Positions 1 through 19,217 are shown, numbered from the stretch's first letter. The stretch: 43,100 nt of DNA from Pseudomonas sp. S37 (GCF_016658545.1 NZ_JACVZC010000046.1:1-43100), one strand, 5' to 3'. Notes: generated by a model from the letters alone, not told the origin. Program-made: numbers and translations.

Positions 1-5892
<5,892 letters not shown>

Positions 5893-5896
<4 letters not shown>

Positions 5897-8800
5897 GTAA
5901 TGATGCCGCGCTGAATATCGCCAAGCGTTTTGTCACGCTGCCACTGGCCAAGCGCAAGCTGTATCTGCAGAAGATGCACGCCGAGAACATCTCCCCGGCC
6001 AACTTGCCAGTGCCTTGCACCCAGTCACTGTTCGACCGGGTCCCGGTATCGTTCGCCCAGCAGCGTCAATGGTTCCTGTGGCAGATGGATCCGCAGAGCA
6101 CGGCCTACAACCTGCCTATCGCGCTGAGGCTGCGGGGAGATCTGGATATCGACGCCCTGCGCGGCGCTTTCCAGGCCTTGATCCTGCGGCACCAGACCTT
6201 GCGTACCACGTTCGCGCTCGACGACGAGCAGCTTGTGCAGGTCATTCACCCGCCTGGGGTATTCGAGTTCGACGCGCAACCCGTCGCCATCGGGGTTGAC
6301 TCTGCAGTCGAGCCACAGCTCAAGGCATGGGTCGAATCCGAGGCCCGGACGCCCTTCGACCTGGAGCGTCAGTGGCCGACGCGAGTCAGGTTGCTGCGTC
6401 TGCAAGAGGATGATCATGTTCTGATCATCACCCTGCACCATATCGCTACCGATGGCTGGTCAATGCAGGTGCTGGTCGACGAACTCATCGAACATTACGT
6501 CCACGAATGTACCGGCGACCCCCTGTCGCTGGCACCGCTGCCCATCCAGTATGCCGACTATGCCATCTGGCAGCGGCACTGGATGGAGGCGGGGGAGCAG
6601 GAGCGCCAGTTGGGCTACTGGCAGACGCACCTGGGGGATGAACATCCAGTGCTGGAACTGCCCAGCGACCGGCCGCGCCCGGCGACGCAGTGTTTCGAAG
6701 GCGCAAGCCTGAAATTCGAGCTCGAAGCAGCGCTTGCCGGCGCGCTCAAGCAGCAGGCGCAGCAGCAGGGAGTGACGCTCTTCACGCTGCTGCTGGCCAG
6801 TTTCCAGACCTTGCTGCATCGCTATTCGGGCCAGAATGAAGTGCGCGTCGGTATTCCCATCGCCAATCGCAACCGGTTCGAAACCGAGCGTCTGATCGGC
6901 TTCTTCGTCAACACCCAGGTCCTCAAGGCCGAGTTCGATGGGTCGCTGACATTCACTGGCCTGCTTGGCCAGATGCACAAGACCACGCTGGCGGCCCAGG
7001 CTCATCAGGACCTGCCCTTCGAGCAATTGGTCGAAGCCCTGCACCCGGAACGGAGCCTGAGCCACAGCCCGTTGTTCCAGGTCATGTACAACCACCAGAC
7101 GCAGCCCAAGGGAGATGCCCGGCGCTTGCAGGGTCTGCATGTCGAGGGCATCGCCTGGGAGCGACAGACCGCGCAGTTCGACCTGACGCTGAATACTGTC
7201 GAGCATGAGCATGGGATTGCGGTAGAGCTCAACTACGCAACCGCGCTGTTCGAATCGCCGTCCATCGCCCGGATGGCTTCGCATTGGACCCACCTGTTGG
7301 AGGCGATCGCCGAGCGACCTTGGCAGCTTGTAGCCGAGTTGCCGATGCTGGGGGCGCAGGAGCACCACCAGATAGTGGAGCAGTGGAATAGCACTCAAGC
7401 GTCCTACCCTGCCGACCAGGGCATGCATCAGCTGATCGAAGCGCAAGCCCGCGCGACGCCGCAGGCCCCTGCGGTATTGTTCGGCGAGGATGTATTGACC
7501 TACCGACAACTGAACCAGCGCGCCAACCGGCTCGCCCACGCGTTGCGCGACAAAGGCGTAGGCCCGGACGTGCTGGTCGGTATCGCGGTGGAGCGTTCGC
7601 TGGAGATGGTGGTCGGTCTGCTCGCCGTGCTCAAGGCCGGGGGCGCCTATGTGCCGTTTGATCCGGAGTACCCGGCCGACCGCCTGGCCTACATGATGGA
7701 GGACAGCGGCATCCGCCTGCTGCTGACTCAGACTGCTCTGCGTGACCAGTTGCCGATCGACCCCGGTGTGGCCTGCATCGTGCTCGATGGCGCAGATGAC
7801 TGGCTGGCTGGCTACAGCGACGCGGACCCGGCCAACCTCAACCTGCCGGCCGATCTGGCTTATGTGATCTACACCTCTGGCTCGACCGGCAGGCCAAAGG
7901 GCGCGGGCAACACCCACCAGGCGCTGGTCAACCGGCTCTGGTGGATGCAGAAGGCCTACGGTCTGGACTCCGGCGATACCGTGCTGCAGAAGACCCCCTT
8001 CAGCTTCGACGTATCGGTGTGGGAATTTTTCTGGCCACTGTTCACCGGTGCGCGGCTGGCGGTAGCTCAACCTGGTGATCACCGGGATCCGGAACGTCTG
8101 GTCGAGGCGATCAGGCAGTACAAGGTCACGACCTTGCATTTCGTACCGTCCATGCTTCAGGCCTTCATGACCAGCGAGCACGTGGAACTGTGTGACACCC
8201 TCAAGCGGGTGGTGTGCAGTGGCGAAGCGTTGCCTGCCGACCTTTCGGAGCAAGTCCTGGCCAGGCTCCCGCAAGCCGGGCTCTTCAACCTTTACGGCCC
8301 GACGGAAGCGGCAATCGACGTTACCCACTGGACTTGCCAGGCGCAAGCCAATGGCAGCGTGCCGATCGGCACACCTATCGATAACCTGAAGACCCATATC
8401 CTCAGCAGCGCCTTGCTGCCGGTGCCTCAAGGTGTGGCAGGGGAGCTTTATCTGGGCGGAGTGGGACTGGCGCGTGGATATCATCGTCGTCCGGGGCTCA
8501 CGGCAGAGCGATTCGTGCCCGACCCGTATGATCGGAGCGAACAGGGCGGTGCACGCTTGTACCGCACCGGGGACCTGGCGCGGTACCGCTCGGAAGGCGT
8601 GATCGAATACGCTGGCCGCCTCGACCATCAGGTGAAGATACGTGGCTTGCGCATCGAGCTTGGCGAAATCGAGTCCAAGTTCCTGGAGCACGAGAATGTG
8701 CGCGAGGCCGTGGTCATCGATATCGACGGGCCAGGTGCCAAGCAGTTGGCTGCCTACCTGGTGGTCGATGTGCCTTCCCCTGAACTGGAAGATCATCTGC

Positions 8801-11800
8801 GCCGACACATCAAGGCCACACTGCCAGATTACATGGTCCCCAGCCATCTGCTGTTCGTCGATGCCCTGCCGCTGACCCCAAACGGCAAGCTGGATCGCAA
8901 GGCACTGCCACGCCCGGATACACGTCAGCGGCAGAAAAACCATGTGGCGCCGCGCAACCCTCTCGAGCAGCGAATCGCAGCGATCTGGGCTGACGTCCTC
9001 AAGCTTGAACGGGTAGGGGCTACCGACAACTTCTTCGAACTAGGCGGCGACTCGATCATCTCGATCCAGGTGGTCAGCAGGGCCCGACGCGAGGGCATGA
9101 CGTTCACTCCGAAGCAGCTATTCCAGCTCCAGACAGTCGAAGGTCTGGCGGCAGTGGTCGCCAAGGGGCAGACCCAGGCCATGCAGATTGATCAGGGTGC
9201 CGCGCAGGGGCACATGCAGCTCCTGCCGATTCACCAGGCATTCTTCGACGATGCCATTGCCGATCGTCACCACTGGAACCAGGCCCTTCTGCTCAAGCCC
9301 GGCCAGGCCCTGGACAGCAACGTGCTCGACCGCGCTCTGCTGGCACTGCTGGCCCATCACGATGCGTTGCGTGTGAGTTTCGGCCAGGAGGACGGCAGTT
9401 CCTGGTCCGCCTGCTATCGCGAGATTGGCGAGCCTGCCCAGGCGACCTGCCTGTGGCAAGCGCAACTGCAACACCCGTCCGAACTGCACGCGCTGTGCGA
9501 TAAGGCCCAACGCAGCCTCGATCTGCAGCAAGGGCCACTGCTGCGAGCCGTTTTGGCAGACCTGCCCGACGGTACCCAGCGGCTATTGCTGGTGATCCAC
9601 CACCTGGCCGTGGATGGCGTTTCGTGGCGAATTCTGCTCGAGGACCTGCAGACTGCCTACCGTCAGGCGGAGCTCGGTCAGACCATTGCCCTGCCGGCCA
9701 AGACCAGTTCAGTCAAGGCATGGGCCGAGGCGCTGCAGGGGTACGCCAACAGCGAGCTATTGCGCAATGAACTGCCTTATTGGCAGGCACTGACAGCGGA
9801 TGTCGATACCACGCTCCCTTGCGACAACGCTGAAGGTTCACTGCAAGCCAGGCATGCAGCTGTTGCCCGGACACGGCTGGATCAGCGCTACACCCGCCAG
9901 CTTCTGCAGCACGCCCCTGGGGCTTACCGCACCCAAGTCAACGACTTGTTGTTGACTGCCCTGGCCCGTGTAATCGCCCGCTGGACGAAGCAGGATGATG
10001 TGCTCGTGCAACTGGAAGGGCATGGTCGTGAAGAACTGTGCGATACCGTCGACCTCAGCCGCACCGTGGGTTGGTTCACGAGCATGTTCCCGGTCAGGCT
10101 CAGCACTGCCGAAGCGATGGAAACCTCGATCAAGACCATCAAGGAGCAGTTGCGGGCGGTTCCCAACAAAGGTCTCGGGTTCGGCGCACTGCGCTATCTG
10201 GGCGATCAGGAGGCCCGCCAGGCCCTGGCGGAACTGGCACTGCCAAGGATCACTTTCAATTACCTCGGGCAGTTCGATGCCAGCTTCGACGAGCCTGCCG
10301 ACGAGCTCCACGAGGCAGCATTTTTGGTACCTGCCGCCGAGCACAGTGGGGCAAGCCGGGGCGAGACCGCGCCGCTGGGCAACTGGTTATCGATCGATGG
10401 GCAGATATACAAAGGTGAATTGAGCCTGAACTGGACCTTCAGCCAAGCCATGTTCGACGTCACGACGGTCGAACGACTGGCAGCCGAATACGCTTGGGAA
10501 CTGCAGGACCTGATTGATCATTGCGTGTCCGAAGGTGCCTTCGGCAGGACGCCTTCGGATTTCCCACTGTGCAACTTGAGCCAGGCGCAACTTGACGCGC
10601 TGCCTGTCGCCGTTGCCGGGATCGAGGACATCTACCCCTTGTCGCCGATGCAGCAGGGGATGTTTTTCCACAGCGCCTATGAGCAGACCGGAGACTACAT
10701 CAACCAGATGCGTGTCGACGTGCAGGGCCTGGATGTGGCGCGCTTCGGTCAGGCCTGGCAAGCGATGGCGGCACAGCATGACATCCTGCGGGCCAGTTTC
10801 ATCACGCTGTTCGAGCAGCCGTTGCAGATCATCCGTCAGCAGGTGCAGGTACCTTGCATCGAACTGGACTGGTCGGCGCACAAGGATCTGCAGCGGGAGC
10901 TCTCCGTCTGGGCCGAGAACGATCGGCGCAAGGGCTTCGATCTGCAGAGTGATCCGTTGCTCAGGATCACCGCGATCCGTACCGGCCCCGACAGCCATCA
11001 CCTGATCTACACCAGCCACCATATTCTCATGGATGGCTGGAGCAACTCGCAGTTGCTAGGCGAGGTGCTGCAGCACTATGCAGGACAACCGGCCGAGCGC
11101 AAGCCTGGACGCTACCGTGACTACATCCAGTGGCTGTCGGCCCAGAGCAAGGGCCGCAGCGAAGCCTTCTGGCGGGAGCAGGTGCAGGATTTTCAGGAAC
11201 CGACTCATCTGGCGCAAGTGTTCCGACAAGGCAAGTCGGGCAAGGACAGCGGTTATGCCGACCATTATCAGGTGCTGGACTGGCAGGCGTCGCTGAGTGA
11301 GTTTGCCCGTGAGCGACGGGTCACCGTCAACACGCTGGTGCAAGCGGCCTGGCTGTTGCTGCTGCAGCGCCATACTGGCCAGGAATGCGTCGCCGTGGGT
11401 GCTACGGTCGCCGGCCGACCGGCGGAAGTGCCCGGCTCGGAGCATCAGCTGGGTCTGTTCATCAATACGTTGCCGGTAATCAATCGGCTGCAGCCGACGA
11501 TGACCGTGGAACAATGGGTCACCGAGCTGCAGGGTCGGAACCTGGCATTGCGCGAGCATGAACACACCGCGCTGTATGATGTCCAGCGTCTGGCGGGGGT
11601 ATCTGCCGATGGACTGTTCGATACCTTGCTGGTGTTCGAGAACTATCCTGTTTCTGAGGCACTGCGCGAAGGCGCTCCTGCAGGCTTGAAGTTCAACGAC
11701 ACGCACATTCACGAGCAGACCAACTATCCGTTGACCTTGGCCATCGGCCTTGGCACGCAGTTGTCCGTTCACTACAGCTATGACCGTTCGAGCTTCAGCG

Positions 11801-14800
11801 ACCGGGACATCGAGCAAATTGCCGTTCACTTCGCCAACCTGCTGCATGCCATCATCCAGAAGCCGCAGCGCCTGATCGCCGAGCTGCCGATGTTGGGCGT
11901 GGATGAATGCCGTCGCATCGTGGAGCAGTGGAACGACACAACGGTCGAGTATCCCGGCTCGCATTGCGTGCATCAGCTGTTTGAGGCACAGGCCCTGCAA
12001 CGGCCCGACGCTATTGCCCTGGTATTCGCGGGGGAGCAGCTCACTTACCGACAGCTCAATGCCCGTGCCAATGGCTTGGCGCACAGCTTGCGCGAGCGCG
12101 GCGTGGGTCCGGACGTATTGGTCGGCATTGCCCTGGAACGCTCGGTGGACATGGTTGTGGGATTGCTGGCAATCCTGAAAGCAGGAGGGGCCTATGTGCC
12201 CCTCGACCCTGAGTATCCGCAGGACCGTCTGGCATACATGATCGAAGACAGCCGCATCCAGCTGCTGTTGACCCATCGAGACGTGCAGCTGCCTGCCTGT
12301 CCGCACATCCACACCCTGATGCTCGACGAGCCGGACGCCTGCCTGCCACGAGAGGCAGACAACCTGGTGTTTGCGGGGCACCCCGGCAACCTTGCCTATG
12401 TGATCTACACCTCGGGCTCGACGGGCAAGCCAAAAGGTGCGGCCAATACCCATGAAGCGCTGCTGAACAGGCTGTTCTGGATGCAAGATGCCTACGTGTT
12501 GGGCACCGATGACAAGGTCCTGCAGAAAACCCCTTTCAGCTTCGATGTATCGGTCTGGGAGTTCTTCTGGCCTTTGATGACGGGAGCCCGATTGGTGCTC
12601 GCGCAACCGGGCGAACATCGCGACCCGGCGCTGCTCATGCGTCTGATCGAGGCTGAAGCCATCACCACGTTGCACTTCGTGCCGTCGATGCTGCAGGCCT
12701 TTATCAGCGGCGACAGCCCGCAGGCGGCCTGTACGTCGCTACGGCAGGTGATGTGTTCCGGCGAGGCGCTGCCGCTGGAGCTGCAACGCAGCGCGATGGC
12801 ATTGCTGCCAGGTACCCAGTTCTACAACCTGTACGGGCCTACCGAAGCGGCCATCGACGTAACCCATTGGCACTGTGTGGACGAACAGAGTCACAGCGTC
12901 CCGATCGGCCGACCAATCGCCAACCTGCGTACCTACATTCTTGACGATGAGCTCAATCCAGTGCCGCCGCCTGTTACAGGCGAGCTGTACCTGGGCGGTA
13001 TCGGCCTGGCCCGTGGCTACCATGAGCGCGCGATGCTGACGGCCGAGCGTTTCTGTGTCAGCCCCTTCGGTGACGGAGAGCGTCTGTACCGTACGGGTGA
13101 CCTGGCGCGCCAGCGTGAAGACGGCGTGATCGAATACGCTGGGCGGATCGACCACCAGGTGAAGATCCGCGGCCTGCGTATCGAGCTTGGCGAGATCGAA
13201 GCGAGCCTGCTGGAGCACCCGGCCGTGAAGGAAGCCGCAGTGCTGGCAATCGACCTTGCGACCGGCAAGCAGTTGGTGGCATTTGTCGTCATCGACCGGG
13301 AAGAACACCTGAACGATGTGAAGGAGGTGCTGGCCCGACGGCTGCCGGATTACATGGTGCCTTACCATTATGTCCTGCTCGAGAGCATGCCTTTGTCACC
13401 CAACGGCAAGCTGGACCGCAAGCGCCTGCCGATGCCCGAGCTCAAGGCCACCGTGCAGCAATACACCGCCCCGAGCAACGAAGTCGAAAGCGTCATGGCG
13501 CTGATCTGGCAAGAAGTCCTGCAGCGGGAACAGGTAGGTATCCACGATAACTTCTTCGAACTCGGTGGCGATTCGATCGTGTCGATCCGGATTGCCAGCA
13601 AGGCGCGGCTCGCGGGTTACGACGTCTCTCCGAAACGGGTATTCGAGCATCAGACCATCGCTCAGCTGGCCGCGACGTTGGAGCGCCAGGCGCCTGTATG
13701 CGAAGAGCCGGTCATTGCACGTATCGTCGTCAGTGAAGAGCAGCGCGCACTGCTGCCCCTGTCCGTCGACGTCATCGAAGATGTCTACCCGCTCTCGCCG
13801 ATGCAGCAAGGCATGCTGTTTCATTCCATCGAGGAGAAGGGTGAAGGGCTGTATATCCATCAGGTCAGCCTGCCAGTGACCGGCCTGAAGACGGCGCCTT
13901 TCATTCAGGCATGGGCAGCGGTGACCGCGCGTCACGAGGTGCTGCGCACCAGTTTCCACTGGGCCGGCCTGGCCGAACCGCTGCAGGTTGTCCATGCACA
14001 CGCGCAAATGCCCGTACGGGAAATAGACCTGCAGGGCAGCGAGGCGCCTGAAGCCACCTTGCAGGCGCTTGCCCATGAAGAGTGGCTGAACGGTTTTGAC
14101 CTGACCCAGGCGCCTCTGCATCGGTTGTTGCTGGTGAAGCTCGACTCGAACACCTATCACATGATCTGGACCAGCCACCACATCCTGATGGACGGCTGGA
14201 GCACATCCCGTCTGTTTGCCGAGGTCATGCAGCACTACGCCGGGAAACCGGTGTCCGGCAATGTCGGTCGCTATGGTGATTTCATCGCGTGGCTGCAGTC
14301 CCAGGACAAGGGGAGGCAGGAGGCGTTCTGGCGTGAAAGCCTGGCAGGTGTCGAGCCTACCTTGCTGGCCCAGACGATTCACCCGCGGCACAGCTCCATC
14401 GAAACCGGGCACAACGCGCTCTATTCGCGCTGGGACAAAGCGTGGACGACGCGGCTGCAGGATTACTGCCGAAGCCTGAGGATCACGCCCAACACCGTGA
14501 TCCAAGGTGCCTGGCTGCTGTTGCTGCAACGCTACACGGCCAAATCTGCGGTGACCTTCGGGGCGACCGTCGCCGGTCGGCCGGAGTCGCTGCCGGGCGC
14601 CGACAGCACCTTGGGTCTGTTCATCAATACGTTGCCGGTATCGCAGGAACTTGATCCGACCGCCTGCCTTGAAGACTGGCTCCGTGACCTGCAGGCTTAC
14701 AACCTGGAGCTGCGCAACTGGTCGCATACCCCACTGAACGATGTCCAGAGGTGGTCCGATACCCCAGGGCAGACGCTGTTCGACAGTATCATCGTGTTCG

Positions 14801-17800
14801 AGAACTACCCGATCGACGAGAGCATGCGCGAGTCGTCCGATACTGAAGTGGGCTTTGGCGAGTCCAGTGGCGTGGGTGTCACCAACGTCCCCATGGACCT
14901 GGCTGTGCACCTCAACGACACCTTGTCGATTGAATACCTGTACCTGCGCAACAGCTTCAGTGAGGCGTCGGTACAAGGTATACGGCAGACCATGGAAGCC
15001 ACCCTGGACGCGATGCTGAGCCAGCCGCGGGCGCGCCTTGGCAACCTCCAGTGCTTGCTGCCTGCACAACTGGAGCAGGCAGCGCGATGGGGTGCCGAGC
15101 CTGCGACGGTCTACGGTGCGCAGACATTGGCGCAGTCGATCGCAGCACACGCTCAACGTCAACCTGATGCCGTCGCGCTGGTGTGTGCCGAGCGAAGCCT
15201 CACTTACGCGGAGCTGGAGCGGCAGGCCGAGCAACTGTGCACAGCGCTTCGGCTCAAGGGCGCCGCGCCTGAAGTGATCGTCGGCGTAGCCCTGGAGCGG
15301 TCGTTGGAACTGGTCGTGACATTGCTGGCGATCATGAAGACGGGTGCCGCCTATGTACCTCTGGATCTCGAGTATCCGGCTGATCGTCTGGCCTGGATGA
15401 TCGAGGATTCGGGCATGCAGCTGCTGGTGACGCGCCACTCGCTGCTTCAGCGCCTGCCGTCACTTAATACCGTACAAGTCGTCGAGCCTGATGGCGATCA
15501 GCCTGCCTCGCGGAGCGTGCTGCCTCCCGCGGTCATCGAAGATGGCAACCTGGCCTACCTGATCTATACCTCAGGTTCGACCGGCAAGCCCAAGGGCGTG
15601 GCCGTCGCTCAGGGGCCATTGAGCCGGCATTGCCAGGCTATCGTTGAACGATATGAAATGGGGCCCTCGACGCGCGAACTGCATTTCATGTCGTTCGCCT
15701 TCGACGGGGCTCAGGAGCGCTGGTTGAGTACCCTGCTCAGTGGTGGCACGCTGGTTATACGCGACGGCGACTTGTGGACCGTGGAGCAGACCCTGCAGGC
15801 CTTGTGGCGCGAGCGCATCAGCATCGCCTGCTTCCCGCCGGCTTACCTGAAGCAACTGGCAGAGTCGGTACAGGCCAGCGGCGATCAGCCGCCACCGGTG
15901 CAGATCTACTGCTTCGGCGGCGATGCGGTGCCCGAACAGACGTTCGAGCAGGTCAGGGCGGCGCTCAAGCCTTCCTGGATGACCAATGGCTACGGCCCGA
16001 CTGAAACGGTGGTGACGCCGCTTCTGTGGAAGGTGTCTGGTGACGGTCAATGTTTGGCTCCCTATGCACCTATCGGCCATGCCGTAGGCCGGCGCTCCCT
16101 TCGCGTACTCGATGACGAACTCAATCCGCTGCCTCCGGGCTTTGCGGGTGAATTGATGATCGGCGGCGACGGGGTAGCTCGCGGCTATTACGGCCGCCCT
16201 GGCCTGACGGCGGAGCGCTTCGTGCCTGACCCACTGGGTAAGCACGGAGCACGGATCTACCGCAGCGGTGACCTGGTGCGTCGACGTGATGACGGCACGG
16301 TCGACTACGTGGGCCGTATCGACAATCAGGTCAAGATCAGGGGCTTCCGGATCGAACTTGGTGAAGTCGAAGCCGTGCTGCGCACCCAGGACGGGGTGCG
16401 GGACGCTGTAGTGGTGGTGCACGAAACGTCGGTGGGCAAGCAATTGATCGGGTATGTGGTCGGTGAAGATGCGAACATGGCGAAGGCTTTGAAAGCCGCA
16501 TTGGCCGGCGAATTGCCGGAGTATATGGTGCCCTCGCAGATCATCGTGTTGTCCGCGTTCCCGGTTACACCGAACGGCAAGCTCGACCGTAAGCGGCTGC
16601 CGGAGCCGATATTCGAGTCCTCAGGGCATGTCGCTCCGCGCAACGAGCAGGAGCGGTTGCTGGCGCAGATCTGGGAAGAGGTGTTGCAGGTCGATTCCGT
16701 CGGCATAACGGACAACTTCTTCGAGCTCGGTGGCGACTCCATTCTCAGCCTGCAAGTCGTGTCTCGGGTGAGGAATCACCCGACTTTGGACATGGAACTC
16801 AAACTGCGTGATGTGCTGCGTTACCAGACCATCAAGGCGATTGTCGGCAAGCAGGAACAGGCCGATCATGCGCCCGTGCAGGCCGCCGCCACCGCAGCGG
16901 TGGACGGCGTGTTCAATCTGCTGCCCATCCAGGAGTGGATGTTCGCCGAAGCGCTTCCGGACCCGGCGCACTTCAACCAGGCCCTGATGCTCAAACCGCG
17001 CATCGCGCTGGACCTGGATGCACTTGAGCATGCGCTGGCATGCATCGAAGAACACCATGATGCCCTGCGGCTGCGCTTCGTCCAGGAGAATGGTCGTTGG
17101 CTGCAACGCTACCTGACAGCCGATGAGGTCAGGCAGCCGCTGCTGCAGCGCGAGCAGGCGTGTGACGAGCAGGCGCTGATGACGCTGGCGAATCAGGCCC
17201 AACGCAGCCTTGGGCTTGTCGATGGGCCTGTCTGGCGAGCTTTGCACGTACAGCTTGCCGATGGGCAGATGCGACTGTTGCTGGTCATTCATCACCTGGT
17301 CATGGACGGTGTGTCATGGCGGGTACTGCTCGAAGACCTGCAGCGGGCTTACCAAGCCTGTACCCAGGGCGACACGCCGGCACTGCCTGCGCGCACCACT
17401 AGCTACAGGGCCTGGGCAGAGCTTCTGCGCACAGAGGCCGCATCGATTGCCGCGCGGCAGGGTGACTGGTGGCTTGCTCAACTCGAACCGCTGTCGAACG
17501 AGCTTCCATGCGACAACCCGCGTGGGCGCAACGAGGTCAGCGAGCAGGCGGCCGCCCATCTGTACCTGACACGGGAAAAGACTGCACAGTTGCTCAAGCA
17601 GGCGCCTGCCGCCTATCGCACCCAGGTTAACGACATCCTGCTGGCGGCTCTGGCACGTGTGCTGTGCCGTTGGAGTGGGGACGATGCCGCATTGATTCAG
17701 CTCGAAGGGCATGGTCGCGAGGACCTTTACGAAGGCGTGGATCTGTCCCGGACAGTGGGCTGGTTCACCAGCATGTTTCCGGTACGGCTGGCGCCGGGTG

Positions 17801-18222
17801 ATGCGGCGGCGGTTGGTGAGTCGATCCAGGCGACGCAACGACAACTGGCGGCGGTACCTGACAAGGGTGTCGGCTATGGCGTGTTGCGTTACCTGGGCGA
17901 ACCACAGATGCGCGAGCGACTGGCGGCTGCAGCTCAACCGCGTGTGACGTTCAACTATTTCGGCCAGTTCGACCAAAGCTTCGATAAGCAGGCCTTGCTC
18001 GAGCCCGCGCCGGAAGGATCAGGCGACTGCTATAGCCCGAGGGCACGTCTGGCCAACTGGTTGGAAATCGTCGGCCAGGTCTACGATGGCTCACTTTCAT
18101 TGCGATGCGTCTACAGCAAGCGCCGTTATCGGGCGCAGACCATCGATGCCTTGATGGAAAGCTACCGCGAAGAACTTGAACTGCTGATCGACCACTGTCT
18201 CTGCGTGACTGGCGCTGCCTGA
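5893..18222 (+). CDS. Pyoverdine side-chain NRPS, three modules, ends in an E domain: C-A-PCP-E-C-A-PCP-C-A-PCP-E
   Basis: A 4109-aa protein. The N-terminal ~45 residues resemble a docking segment, followed by C1 (HHIATDGWS ~181, LCL-like), A1 (YTSGSTGRPKG ~660, FDVSVWEFF ~704), PCP1 (LGGDS ~1050), E1 (HHLAVDG ~1235), C2 (HHILMDG ~1709), A2 (~2171), PCP2 (~2556), C3 (HHILMDG ~2761), A3 (~3224), PCP3 (~3612) and E2 (HHLVMDG ~3800, FNYFGQF). Pocket residues by eye: A1 DVWHVSLIDK and A2 DVWHMSLIDK, both serine type; A3 DGEACGGVTK, which I associate with lysine or another basic residue, less surely. Predicted product is D-Ser, L-Ser, D-(Lys?). All carrier serines and both E catalytic histidine motifs are present. 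In PAO1 the NRPS beside fpvA (PvdD) ends in a thioesterase; this one does not, so release occurs on another subunit or in trans. Start overlaps the previous stop, implying translational coupling. Confidence 0.95.
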
Positions 18223-18246
18223 GGGCAAGCGCCAGGCGGTTTTTTT
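18209..18246 (+). terminator. Intrinsic terminator overlapping the NRPS stop codon
   Basis: An 8-bp perfect stem (ctggcgct / agcgccag, 18209-18216 and 18228-18235) with an 11-nt loop is followed by gcgg and seven T's (18240-18246). The NRPS stop codon lies in the loop. It should end or attenuate NRPS transcription just before the hydrolase gene. Confidence 0.7.
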
Positions 18247-18260
18247 CAAGGAATCTCAAG

Positions 18261-19217
18261 TTGAACAACGATTTGGAAGCGTTTCTCGATATGGTTGCAA
18301 TGAACCCACAGGATCAGGCCTTGCATCGGCTTGGTCCGGTGCAGGCACGCACGAGTTTCGAGCTGGCCACGCAGCGTCTGCGCTGGCCCGCGCCGCAGGA
18401 CCTGGTACTTGGTTCGCTGACCTGTACCACACGCGATGGTGTGGCCTTGCCGTTGCGTGTGTACAAACCTGCGCAAGCCGATGACCGGCCGCTACCGGTG
18501 CTGGTGTATTTTCACGGGGGCGGCTTCGTCGTCGGCAGCCTGGACTCACATGATGGCGTATGCCGTGAACTGTGCGCACGGTCAGGCTGCGCGGTGGTTT
18601 CGGTAGGTTATCGCCTGGCTCCCGAGCACCGCTTCCCAACGGCTTTCGAGGACGGTTGGGATGTGCTCGAGGCGCTGCCCTCGCTGGCCCGGGCACAGGG
18701 CCTGGACCTGCAACGCGTCGTCCTTGCCGGCGACAGCGTCGGCGCGACACTGGCCACCGCCCTGGCCCTGCATGCCGCTAGGCAAGGCCAGGCTGCCGCG
18801 GTCCGGCCAATCGGGCAACTGTTGTGTTACCCGGTCACGGATGCGGCAAGCGAATACACCTCCCGCACCCTGTTCGGGGAGGGCTACCTGCTGGAGGACG
18901 AAACGCTCGAGTGGTTCTACGACCTCTATGCCCGCACCCCCCAGGATCGTCACGACTGGCGCTTCTCTCCCTTGCGGGTCGAGAGCCTGAGCGGTGTTGC
19001 GCCAGCCATCGTCTTGCTGGCCGGCCTGGATCCGCTGCTGGATGAAGGGCAGGCATACGCCGAGCGGTTGCAAGCATCCGGAGTGGAGGTGGAGATTATC
19101 CTGGCACAGGAAATGACCCACGATCTGCTGCGCATGATGTCAGTGTCTGCAGAAGTTTCAACCGTCTACGAGCGGTTGGTCGACAGCCTGCTTGCGCTGA
19201 TCGCCAAAGCCCGATAG
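18261..19217 (+). CDS. Alpha/beta-hydrolase of the hormone-sensitive-lipase family
   Basis: A 318-aa cytoplasmic-looking protein. HGGG at residues 85-88 forms the family's oxyanion hole; the nucleophile elbow is GDSVG (Ser159), where most relatives have GDSAG; the acid is probably Asp257 in LDPLLDEG and the base His287 in EMTHDLL. No signal peptide is visible. I chose TTG at 18261 because AAGGAA lies eight bases upstream; an in-frame ATG at 18291 is the alternative. The gene follows the last NRPS by 38 bp but with a terminator between. It is not a typical type II thioesterase, which would have a different motif layout. Within a pyoverdine cluster it could cleave an ester or thioester of the precursor, but the substrate is unknown. 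Confidence 0.85.
   Translation: MNNDLEAFLDMVAMNPQDQALHRLGPVQARTSFELATQRLRWPAPQDLVLGSLTCTTRDGVALPLRVYKPAQADDRPLPVLVYFHGGGFVVGSLDSHDGVCRELCARSGCAVVSVGYRLAPEHRFPTAFEDGWDVLEALPSLARAQGLDLQRVVLAGDSVGATLATALALHAARQGQAAAVRPIGQLLCYPVTDAASEYTSRTLFGEGYLLEDETLEWFYDLYARTPQDRHDWRFSPLRVESLSGVAPAIVLLAGLDPLLDEGQAYAERLQASGVEVEIILAQEMTHDLLRMMSVSAEVSTVYERLVDSLLALIAKAR

Noticed and set aside
18261..19217. Type II thioesterase of the NRPS
   Set aside because: The HGGG motif and overall layout belong to the HSL esterase family, not to type II thioesterases.
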